From Asterias amurensis (Eukaryota > Echinodermata > Asteroidea > Forcipulatida > Asteriidae), in contig NC_092661.1 in assembly GCF_032118995.1 (NCBI RefSeq), positions 9,362,494-9,426,493 of the forward strand: a stretch of DNA of 64,000 nt, in the 5' to 3' direction. Below, in pieces: positions 54,330-64,000 of this stretch; the stretch's first letter is position 1, and the number at the start of each line of letters is the position of its first letter. Position numbers and translations under genes: made by a program. The notes beneath the pieces are model-generated. The model did no database searches, was not told the DNA's origin, and worked only from the letters and a program-made list of their open reading frames with translations.

Positions 54330-54710
54330 TTAAAGGCAGTGGACACTATTGGTAATTATTTAAAAAGATTATTAGCATAAAATCTTACTTGGTAACGAGT
54401 AATGGGGAGAGGTTGATAGTATAAAACATTGTGAGAACCGGCTCTCAAGTTACATAGTTTTCGAGAAAGAAGTAATTTTCTCCAAATTTGCTTTTGAGAC
54501 CTCAGAATTAGATTTTAAGGTCTCAAGATCAAGCATCTGTAGCACACAACTTCGTGTGACAAGGGATTTTTTTCTTTCATAGTTATCCTGTAACTTTTGC
54601 GACCATTTGAGCTCAAATTTTCACAGGTTTGTTATTTTATGCATATGTTGAGATACACGAAGTGAGCAGACTGGTCTTTTACAATTACCAATAGTGTCCA
54701 CTGTCTTTGA
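54330..54710. repeat. MITE family B
   Basis: Ends ttaaaggcagtggacactat and agtgtccactgtctttg; arms and central palindrome preserved. Confidence 0.8.
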
Positions 54711-55444
54711 TGGAGGTTTGCAAAAATGACGTCTGTAATGCAAAAGAAGGGTTAATTTATATATAAATGACATTGTTTCTTCAGCTTTTTATTACATGGG
54801 ATATGAATATAAAGGTTATAATTATTCAATTTGTTGATGTACTCATTTTCCAATTGATAGAGTCCTCATTGGTGAGTGGGAAAAATGATAAGTGTCTCAC
54901 CTCACATTAAAATGGTCTATATGGCCATTGCAGACACATTTATAACAGAATTGTCACTTAATGTTTTTCATGTTGAAAAAAATTCCACTGGCAGGGTATC
55001 AAATGCATTATCTTCCAGTACGCGCTAATCCTCCAATCAGATTATATAAGATAGTTGAACCAGCGTGTGATATCAGACGATAACCTACTCCCAGTTTTTA
55101 TATTGCACTCTGCGTATTGTGAGTGTCAATGCGTCACGTTCCGCATATGATCAGTGCAAAAATTACGTTCTAAACTTTGTGCGTGCAAAACCAAAAACAA
55201 AAACAACCTAACCTCATTGACTTAATAATGAGCCTGGAACATAAGTTCGTTATCACACTCGCGCTTATTGATTCAACCTCGTTGGATATGGGACGCTGAA
55301 GCACTATAATTGTTCGTATTCCACTCTCGCTTGTGTGATAATTTAAAATGACAATTTACAACATTTTAAGGTGAGGTATGTCAGACTTGAAATTTTGTCC
55401 CACTTACATGAGAACCCTATTGACCCCTTGTATGTAATGTCACC

Positions 55445-55628
55445 TGCTCAAAGAGCGCCCTCACCGGGGACAAAAAGCAACCTCACTGGGTGAAAAAGGG
55501 CCCTCACTGGGGTAAAAAAGCACCCTCACTGGGTCAAACAGCGCCCTCACTGGGGTCAAAAAGCACCCTCACTGGGTCAAACAGCGCCCTCACTGGGGTC
55601 AAACAGCGCCCTCACTGGGGTCAAAGGA
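55445..55628 (+). repeat. About 22-bp minisatellite (gcgccctcactggggtcaaa)
   Basis: Eight units of 21-26 bp, with two alternating variants (gcgccctcactggggtc and gcaccctcactgggtc). Confidence 0.9.
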
Positions 55629-55971
55629 GGCAAATGATTGGACGATAGCTGTTCTTTGTGAGTAGAAATGGTTTCACATTATGCAGCGGGTCTATTGGAA
55701 AATGAGTACATCACACAAAACCCTTCCTCTTTTTGTGAGGTTAAAATAATTGCTCAAACATTTTGTATACCCTATCATTTCATATTGAATAAAATCTAAA
55801 TTGACAATCTTTATTTTTCCTGTTCATGTATAGTTATTTCTGGAACCGAAGGCGTTTGGAAGGCCTACTCTTCGGATGACAAATCACGGTTTTTTAAAAA
55901 GGCGCGGCCTTCATTCATGTCACTGCACTTGTTTTCGTGGTAGTTGTAAACAAAATTCTCAAATCAATGTA

Positions 55972-56171
55972 AAGCCCGATGTAAAGTCATACTCCATGCG
56001 AATGCGAATGCGAAGCGAACTTGACGTGAATAGGACGTCACAACCCTCCTTTCGCAGCGATATTCGCAAGTGAGTTGAGCAAAGTTCAACTGCTGCGAAT
56101 TTTTCGTTGCGAATTTGTGACGTCAACATTCATATCGCATTTGCATTCGCAGGAAGTATGAACCGGGCTTA
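55972..56171. repeat. Foldback MITE
   Basis: agcccgatgtaaagtcatac pairs with gtatgaaccgggctt; inner gaatgcgaatgcgaagcg and cgcatttgcattcgc. A similar half-copy lies just after the main gene at about 48255-48290. Confidence 0.7.
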
Positions 56172-56209
56172 ATATTGGAGCAATAAGCTAGTTTTCTCCA
56201 TGGTCAAAC

Positions 56210-56850
56210 TTGATAAACCTCTCCATGGTAAACTTTAAAGTATAGTTTTTGAAGAAGCAAAATTCCTCGGTCAAATAAAAGAATACTTTAGGCCTGAAGC
56301 CTTTTATTGGGCATCTAAAAGCACACAAATTTGTGCAATAAGGGTGTTTTTGCTTTCATTAATTCTCTTGCAAGTTAAAGACACTGGACACTATTGGTAA
56401 TTGTCAAAGACAACTTGGTGTATCTCAACATATGCATAAAATAACAAACCTGTTAAAATTTGAGCTCAATTGGTCGTTGAAGTTGCGAGATAATAACGAA
56501 AGAAAAAAACACCCTTGCCACACGAAGATGTGCTTTTAGATGGTTGATTTCGAGACCACAAATTCTAAATCTGGGGTCTCGAAATCAAATTCATGGAAAA
56601 TTACTTCTTTCTCGAAAACTACGTCACTTCAGAGGTAGCCGTTTCTCACAATGTTTTATACCATCAACCTCTCCCTATTACTCGTTACCAAGTGAGGTTT
56701 TATTCTAATAATTATTTTGAGTAATTACCAATAGTGACCACTGCCTTTAAATGACCAATTGAGTCTTAATGTTCGCAGATTTGTTTTATTATACAATATG
56801 TTGTGATACACCAAGTGAGAAAAACTGGTCTTTGACCATAACAAGTCAAG
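56210..56850. repeat. Older B-like MITE containing a younger family B copy (56375-56750)
   Basis: The outer element (left part to ctcttgcaag, right part from atgaccaattgag) is split exactly at TTAA by a full-length B copy. Removing the inner element and one TTAA restores the continuity seen in other copies (cttgcaagt..atgacc). Confidence 0.75.
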
Positions 56851-57799
56851 TGCCAAGGGGAGATTAAAACATGTCCACTTTCTTTTTTTCCGGAGGGGGG
56901 ATCATTAAATTTGTGCCTGCTACAATATTGTTGCAGTATTGGATAAATACGTAGGCCCTATGAACATGTATTTATTCTTGTGCTGTTGCCAACAACATGG
57001 CATAGCTCAGAGAGAGACCATGTAACGTGTGACATCACATCTTTACCAAACATCCTGACTTTATACAGGAACTACCTGTACACATGCAGCCCAATGGAAC
57101 TTTTACGCCACTTGATTTTTTTTACAATTTTTTTTTACTAAAGAACATGGACACATCTCAAACCTGTACCAGCTGTTGGTTGTTTTATAACTCTTGAATT
57201 TATGTGGAAATTATTATACAAACAATAAATTCGTTGGAAAATGACCAACAGCCAGCACCACAAAACATTTTAAATTCAATTCAATTCAATTCAATTTAAT
57301 ATACCTGCGAAGGTGCCATTCCACATGTATACTCTTGCTGCTAATTGTTGCTTAGCAGAAAAATTACAAGCATAATTTACGCAGGAATACCTTTGGTAAA
57401 AACCCAATAACTTAACGGCCATAAATGTTTGCTTGGTAAAGAGCACTGAAGAGCTGTTCATATGTTTAGACCTTGTTAGAACAAACAAAGTGAAGCTATC
57501 TTATATTGTTTTAGGGAGTGGGGTTATTTTTTTGGTCCCCCCCCAAAAAAAAAAACAAAACAACAACAACCACAACAACAAAAAACAGAGAAAGGCTTCA
57601 GCAGGGCAGGGCCTTACTCATTAGGCATCTGAAAACACACAATCTATAAACAAGGGTGTTTGTTCTTTCATTTTTTTGCAGCGTCGACGATCTGTTGATT
57701 AAAAAAATGGTCCGATGTTTGTTATTGTTTGCATAAGTGGGGATACTGGTATTTGCCAAAAGTGGAGGGGTCGTGACTCTTGTTGACCCACATTACTTT

Positions 57800-58060
57800 G
57801 ACCTTTAAATGGCCAGCAGCACGGCAAACGTGACACTGGGCGTAGCCTTTCGTCAATACCTTTGTTGCCACTCAATCGCCACCTCGACCTGCGCGCATGT
57901 TCTCCCGGTCCCGTTCCAGAAGTCGCTCTGCTGTTTACGCCACAAATGCCTTGAGAAAAGGCTAGCTTCAGCTGAACTGTGTACGTGTCGGTGCCTTGAT
58001 GAGCACATCGTCATCACAAGCACCCACCACGCACACACCACACCCACCACACCCCACCAT
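57800..58060. other. GC-richer island, open in several frames, nature unresolved
   Basis: About 250 bp with higher GC than its surroundings stay open on both strands. One minus-strand frame reads CAHQGTDTYTVQLKLAFSQG and on for 80 codons; one plus-strand frame runs 86 codons and is Cys-rich. I recognise no family and see no convincing splice sites. It may be an exon of an outside gene or a chance open region. Confidence 0.2.
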
Positions 58061-58427
58061 CCTCCATGATCCCACCAACCACACGGGGACCGCAGAGCAG
58101 CATAAAGGGTAGGGAAGGATCAACACCTGTGCAATTTTTATTGATAATAAATAGTAAACACACAACCGCAAGTCCATGGAGCTGTTAAAAAGGGTTAATT
58201 GATTAGCTAGCTGGGCTACAGACCTACTTTTACTGAATTTACTAGACGTAGAACTGAAAGTGACTCCTGAAATTGAGTGGGAGCAACAGGTAACGTACAT
58301 TTTTTGGGTTAATATTTTCTGGTGATGGTGATGGTGACAAAAACTCATATAAAACATGTGTAAAACATGTGTATATAACACCCACGCAGATCCTTGCCAT
58401 TTGATTGGAGGATTGTCCGTCACGTGA

Positions 58428-59060
58428 TACCCAGCAAACACGTAACGTCATCGTAACGTTACTGTGAAGTTGTATTTTGGTAATGTTGCTTCCCAACTAA
58501 AACACAACTAACCTACAACGTTGCCAAAAGGTTGCAGTTTGGTCTTGTTACACAATGACATAAATACAACGTTATAAAAACGTTATGTTTTAACATCGTC
58601 TAAAAACGTCCTGTGAACATATTTATGCAATGTTGTCAGAAGGTTGTGGATTAGTCACGTTACTCTATAACTTAGATATAACTTTTGTCTAACGTTTTTT
58701 TAACGTCATATACAAACGTTATGTGAATGTTCTTTGCAAAACGTTACCTGAGAGTTGTGGCTTTGTCATGTTATTTAACAACGTAAATACAATGCTATGG
58801 CTACGTTTTTCACAACGTCTTAATAAAGTTACTTTAGCTTTGTTTGGCAACGTTGCTTGAATGGTACCTTTGTCAGGTTATTTGGCAACGTACATCTAAC
58901 TTTGCAACGACGTAGTTTTCATCGTCTGATAATGGGACGTTGTGGAAAGTTGTTTTCACAAAGTTACCGAACGGTGTTTTGACAGGTCACTGGCATGTGT
59001 CGCACGACGTATATCCTCATGGCACATGGGCAACGTACAGATAACGGTGTATCAACGTTG
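58428..59060 (+). repeat. AACGTT-rich degenerate repeat array
   Basis: Loose repeats of caacgttac, ggttgtgg-tttgtcatgtta, acgtaaatacaacgttat and aaaacgttatgtgaacgtt run for more than 600 bp. Unit borders are blurred. Confidence 0.7.
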
Positions 59061-60469
59061 TATCACGTGGCGGATGGCCGCGGTCGTGCAGAAATCCTCT
59101 ACAAAACGTTTTCAATAAATAATAATGTTTTTTTATTATAATTTTATTTTATGGTAAGTCCGCCATATCTCAAAAAGGCTATGGGCGCAAGTCCCCGATC
59201 ACTTCCAGTGGCTGCGCCCATCGCCTCGTTTTGGGTTAGCATTGTGACGTACCTCATGCATAAATATTAAGAGAGGCGTATTGACCCATATATCGGGTCT
59301 TGTCTTTCTCGCGCATTAAGGTAATGAGTTGACCACGGGTTATTGTCTTTTGCGCGCATTATAGTGATGAGTTATTTGGCCGCACACTGATACTGCACAC
59401 ACAGCTCAGGCCAGGCGGGAAGGTAGCTTGGACAAGTAGCACGGCACAAATAAAACAAAAATTAAACAATCATGACAAAATGTTGTAGCCTAAATTCCTT
59501 CAAAGCCTTGATCAAGGCTGTCAAGTGACTGGTGCCCGCTTTATTAAAAATAAATTAATTATTATTAAATTATTATTACCATTTTTTGCTAAGATGAAGT
59601 GAAGAATTTTTTTAAGCAGTATCTTCTGCTAAATATTTTGTTGTATAGTGGGCCCATAAACTGATTCTGGTCTTGTAATAAACAGGAATGGTCTTGTGGA
59701 TCCCCCCCACAAAAAAACCAAAAAAACAAAAGAGCCAGGGCTGTGTACAAAAATACATACATGTAACAAGTGGGTGGTGGTGTGTTGGCCTCTATACTGT
59801 TTGAAGCAAATTCTGAGCTGTACATGTAGGCTAGTCATAGTGGAAGAAAAACCTTGGGAAATGTTAATCAAGAAGAAGAGAATAATGAAGGAGATCAGAC
59901 AATATAGTGTGCACACATAATGCACAGTGTGATTGTTCATTTCTTGCTCCTTAATGCCTCTGTTATGTGGTGTAGGCTACCCATCAAACAGGTGGAAAAT
60001 ATAGCTATTTGAAACTTTGCAGTGTTGCACCACCGACTCGAGGATCGATGTATTGGTGGGGATACAATATAGTTAGGTTTAAGTTTATAACTACCTTGGT
60101 ACAATTTTAAGCATCAGCATTGGTTGCATCATGTAATTAGAGAGTCCATGTACGTACCATAACAAAATAAATTGTTACATTACTTAGTATGCCCTCTCCA
60201 TCTAAGGATGCACACAGGCACGTACAACTTACAAATTCCAATAAATAAATAAAAATATATAAGAAAATAGAATTATTTTACAATTTGAGCATATGATACA
60301 GCTGAAAAAGAAAAAAACCCGCAACACATGCAGTGTTTTATATTGCATGCTTGCAAGGCCTATTACTTAGAGTGCCCATTTTGTCTGTTTTTTGGCTGCT
60401 TTGACTTGAAATTTTAGATTTGGATGTTTAAAAGAAAATAATTATAAGTACATGTATGTACCTCTTTCT

Positions 60470-60597
60470 CACTTCAGAGGGATTCGTTCCCCACAATGTT
60501 TTATACTATCAACAGCTCTCCAATGCTATGTTACCAAGTCAGTTTTTAAGGTAATATTTGTTTTGAGTAATGACCAAACGTGTACCTTCCCTTTAAA
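60470..60597. repeat. MITE family B, right half only
   Basis: Begins ctctttctcacttcagaggg and ends gtaccttccctttaa; the left half is missing. Confidence 0.55.
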
Positions 60598-61734
60598 ACA
60601 TATAATGAGTTAAGCAATATTTCTACCTGTGGCTGTAGGTTGTATCATGGAAATAAGGAATGCAACATTGCGAGTGGAAATCTGTCACTGGATCAAAAAC
60701 CATTCCGCTGAATTTTTCATAATTTGCTGTATTCTGAAGAGGCAAAAATAACAAGAAAGTTAAACAAAGTATGACTCAAGGAAAATCAATTCAAGCTGAA
60801 ACTGTTAAAAATAAAGTCTTAAAATTTATTATGATAGATTAAAATCAGTTATTGAATTATATTGTGCTCTCTAGGACCAGCTGTTTCAGGGGGCTAGTAA
60901 AAAACAATCAAAGTTAGGAGTTGACACAAGGAAAAGTTAGTGGAAAATGCAATTATACTGTTTTTGAAATGAACAACTTATCAACGAAACAAAAGGAAAA
61001 CGTCACCGCAGGCTTTTTTAAACACGCTTGTCATAAAACATGATGACTGACATAAAACTTAAAACAGGCTGACCATTATTTCTTACAAGTCACACAGTTT
61101 TACCTCACCGTTCGACAGCCAATGGTCATGAATACCAAACGTTCTCTAGTTCAAACACATTACCACATTCACCAATTAATAATATTAAGGATAGTATTTA
61201 TAACACTCGTTTTGAAAGCATTGATTTTCACACAAAGCTTACCATTATCACCGTGTAGACTGCCGTTAATTCGGTCCAAAGCACCTTCACTTTTGGGGAC
61301 TGTTTGATCAATGTTACGTCTCTGCTTCTCTGTGTTTGATCAAAACACGACCAATGCCGTCTTTTTCTGCTTGTATTTTCTCACGTAATTAGAAGTCTTA
61401 CGAACCACTGAAGTATAGGTGGCCATCTTAGCGTAACTTTGTCTTCAATTCCACCTTCACCATTATGCCATCAGAAGTGCAAAAAGGAAACAATTTGACG
61501 CCGAAAATTCAGTGGCATTCGTTTCCGTTGCGTAAGTTGCGCCATATTGTTATGTGCGTTGATCATCGGTAAAATTTGGCACCACGTCAATTCAGTGAAT
61601 AATACGCATGGAGTCATAACAACAGCGTAAACAGACGACATTCTCATTACTGTTTCATTCGTGCTGTATGTAGGCGCATCCAACAGGCGTCGGCTATAGA
61701 GTTGTTAAATCTTCAACTAATGTTTTGAACATGA

Positions 61735-62222
61735 AGTGAAGGTCAAAGTGGGGTCATGTCTGTGAAGCGTTCAAAGCTCTTTGCAAGACCTTTCCGATGA
61801 TGTATTGATTGTGAGAATTCCTCATGTAGATCAAAAGTTATGATTTTTTTAAATAATAAACTTTGAATTAGTGAATCTCGTCAACTGATGACGTCATCGT
61901 GACGTAACAACTTTTGTATCATCTACTGGTTATTGTCTACCTGTGTGCAAAGTTTCAACTTAATGCAAGCTGCGCATTATGCTTTTTCTTGCGGACAATC
62001 GACTCGGAGAAGAATATTAAAAACTAAAAAAAAACAAAAAAAAAAAACAATTTCAGAGAGTTGTTCGGGCTGTTGCCGGAACACCTAAAAAAAAACAAAA
62101 AAACGAACAAAATCAAAGAGTTGTTCGGGCTGTTGACCGAACACCTAAAAAAAAAAACGAACAAAATCAAAGAGTTGTTCGGGCTGTTGCCCGAACACCT
62201 AAAAAAAAAAACGAACAAAATC
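61735..62222 (-). mobile_element. Dispersed element with GTTCGGGC hairpin end, copy 2, with triplicated end
   Basis: Reverse-oriented relative of 51600-52145. The hairpin end, gttcgggctgttgcccgaac followed by acctaaaa, is present three times in tandem (62061, 62121, 62175), the last two as 54-bp units with A-rich spacers. The frame rich in Phe on the minus strand is due to these poly-A tracts. Confidence 0.8.
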
Positions 62223-62861
62223 CTTTAGAAGGTTTTGTTTGGTTGAATACATTCACATGGTTCGTTGAATATAAGGGGGTTGGTTGTGGCAACAACAACC
62301 TTTTTATCCTTTTGACAACCATCATATATAATGTAACTTCACGGCTGATGGTTGCACTTTGGTATTGTCACTTTTCAACTCGGCTCCATTACTTGCTGTC
62401 TGGTAGTAAAGGCTTATAGTTTGATGAATAATATGACGAAAACAAACTTTTATCCTTTTGAACTGAATTCATGATTTATTGTCTCATTCTTCTCACGTAG
62501 CTATTTAGTAGGGTCAAAACGTGAGGCCAGTATATTTTGCAAGTACATGTACACCATGTAGTGTTAGTTGGACGCAGTTTGCTAACAGCCATTAACCTTT
62601 TTTAAATAAAATCAGTAAATTAATAATTTTGCTTGTTACATAAAAAAAAATTGAAGAGGATGCCTGAATTGACTAATACAATCGGAGTTGGACGAGGTGT
62701 AGACTTGATTCAAGTCTTAAATTGTGGTTATTCTTCTGCATCCCAGGCACGAAAAATGCCCCCACATTATTAGCGATCACGCGGGCCCTAACTCGCAATC
62801 TCAATACACACAGGTTGCAACGTGTGCAGGCTGTGTATAAGTAAACTTCTTAATTAGTTAC

Positions 62862-63000
62862 TGTAAGTCGACTTGGTGAGATAAATTATGTCAGTAAGTC
62901 GACTTACCATTTTATCTAAGTCGACTTTGTGAGATAAATTATGTTAAGTCAACTGACTGTTTTGAATAAGTCGACTTAGCAAAATAATATGTCTTGATGA
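62862..63000 (+). repeat. AAGTCGACTT palindrome repeats
   Basis: Four copies of taagtcgactt or a close variant, spaced 30-50 bp and alternating with gagataaattatgt. Confidence 0.75.
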
Positions 63001-63229
63001 GATAACGTACATGTATGTCGGTAACTCGATATGTCGGATGGCACTCCTGGAGCTCCGTAGGTGACCTTTTTCCAGTCAAAACTTATCAATGGAAAATCAC
63101 GCCATGTGCACGCACATGGCACTGGCGTATAATGTGTAAACAAGTCTGAACAAGCTATAGTCGCGAGGGGTATGCTGCGTTAGGCATAAACACTTAGGCC
63201 AAGAAAATATACAAATGCTTACTTTTGAA

Positions 63230-63590
63230 CCGTAAGACAAGGTCAAAATGGGATTATGTCTGGGAGGCGTTTACGGAGTTTTAAATGATGATTCCGATGA
63301 TGTATTGATTGTAAGAATCCCCTGTGTAGATCAGAAGTTATGATTTTTTATTAATAAAAAACTTTGAATGACCATAATTCAAGAACGGTTGACGTCATCA
63401 TGACGTAACTTAAACGGTTTCCTCTCCTAATGAATATCTAACTACGTGTATGTGTGAAGTTTCAAGTTCATACGAGTTTGGGAAAGGTGCTTTTGTTAGC
63501 GGACAAGGTATTTTTGAGTTGGCCGAACAAACTTAAAAATACACTAGACTTAAGTTTTTGTCATAACAAAAACAAGGTGTTCGGCTTCCG
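63230..63590 (-). mobile_element. Dispersed element, copy 3, diverged
   Basis: Shares gatgatgtattgattgta, gatcagaagttatgattttt, gacgtcatcatgacgtaact and tagcggacaaggt with copy 2, in the same orientation, but the hairpin end is reduced to ggtgttcggcttccgg. Confidence 0.7.
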
Positions 63591-63920
63591 GAAGTACAAA
63601 AATACACCCTGATGGACAATTATCAAAGGAAAACCCCATGAAAATAGGCCTTTTCAAAGCATTTTACATGCACTTCCGGTTTAGAAAGGTCAAAAGGTCA
63701 AGAGAAGGTCACCAACATATCCATTTTTGTGAAGTACGTAAAGCCCTTTCATATGATGTGTAGATTGTTAAAATAGCTTTTGTGGTTGAGGAAATCGGAA
63801 CTGATGAATACTCACGACTGGAGAAGAGACTAACTAACCGGAAGGGAAATGTTTGTTAAAAACGCCTTGAAAATAGACTATAAACGAAACTGATATAATA
63901 TTCTTAAAAAAAAAAAAAAA

Positions 63921-64000
63921 TTGCCCAGCGGGTCTCCCATCCAAGTACTAACCAGGCCCGATGATGCTTATCTTCACTGATTGGACGAGAACCGGTGTAA
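63921..64000 (-). rRNA. Partial 5S rRNA-like sequence, cut by the window edge
   Basis: The reverse complement reads acaccggttctcgtcc, catcgggcctggttagtact and tggatgggagaccc, the middle and 3' half of metazoan 5S rRNA including the internal control region. It breaks off at gctgggcaa, before the usual 3' end, and meets a run of 14 T (minus strand). A 5S pseudogene or a 5S-derived SINE head fits better than an intact gene. The 5' end lies outside the window. Confidence 0.7.

Larger units (their letters stand above)
56851..61734. other. No firm gene; arrays and unique DNA
   Basis: Apart from the island at 57.8 kb, the AACGTT array at 58.4-59.1 kb and a MITE half at 60.5 kb, I see AT-rich unique sequence and short frames on both strands without splice or domain support. 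Confidence 0.4.

Noticed and set aside
62024-62218. Phe-rich minus-strand frame with three repeats
   Set aside because: It is the translation of poly-A tracts and hairpin ends of a tandemly repeated element terminus.

Overview
The window looks like non-coding-rich genomic DNA from an animal, most likely an echinoderm and probably a sea star. The reasons are split genes with GT..AG introns, tRNA-derived SINEs, CR1/L2-like LINE 3' ends, a 5S rRNA-like sequence, and dense short foldback (MITE) families whose style I associate with asteroid genomes. No species can be named from sequence alone. There is no prokaryotic operon, CRISPR array or obvious virus.

One gene is well supported. On the + strand, seven coding exons between 28919 and 48222 join in phase at every boundary and give a 513-residue single-pass membrane protein. 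It has a short N-terminal tail and one membrane anchor, then an FkbM-type SAM methyltransferase domain (exons 2-5), then a C-terminal domain with the layout of a NodB/chitin-deacetylase fold (exons 6-7) in which the catalytic and metal-binding motifs have been replaced. The join between the two domains falls at a phase-0 intron. The last coding exon has a broken tandem copy 106 bp upstream, with its own splice acceptor and an in-frame stop. An inverted repeat pair brackets the 9.5-kb first intron.

A second gene is suggested but not solved at 1.2-13.9 kb on the + strand. It would have a TATA-type promoter with a non-coding first exon, a signal-peptide exon at 10544, a small Cys-containing exon at 12619, and a last exon with a polyadenylation signal near 13905. 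The phases do not all join, so an exon is missing or one boundary is wrong.

Most of the rest is transposon debris. Left part (0-9.9 kb): foldback MITEs, a 0.9-kb array of degenerate 20-25-bp repeats, tRNA-SINEs and a large foldback at 5.7-6.3 kb. Middle (10-31 kb): the candidate secreted-protein gene, a CR1-like LINE fragment, dyad repeats with TTGCATATGCAA cores, and a broken retroelement-like ORF at 24.1-24.5 kb. Intron 1 of the main gene (29.1-38.6 kb) holds LINE and SINE tails, a possible Helitron end and a recent 529-bp tandem array. Right part (48.2-64 kb): another LINE fragment, 130-bp and AACGTT-rich arrays, dispersed elements with hairpin ends, and a partial 5S-like sequence at the right edge. 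Many MITE families here share TTAA-flanked ends, and one nested insertion shows the TTAA target duplication directly.
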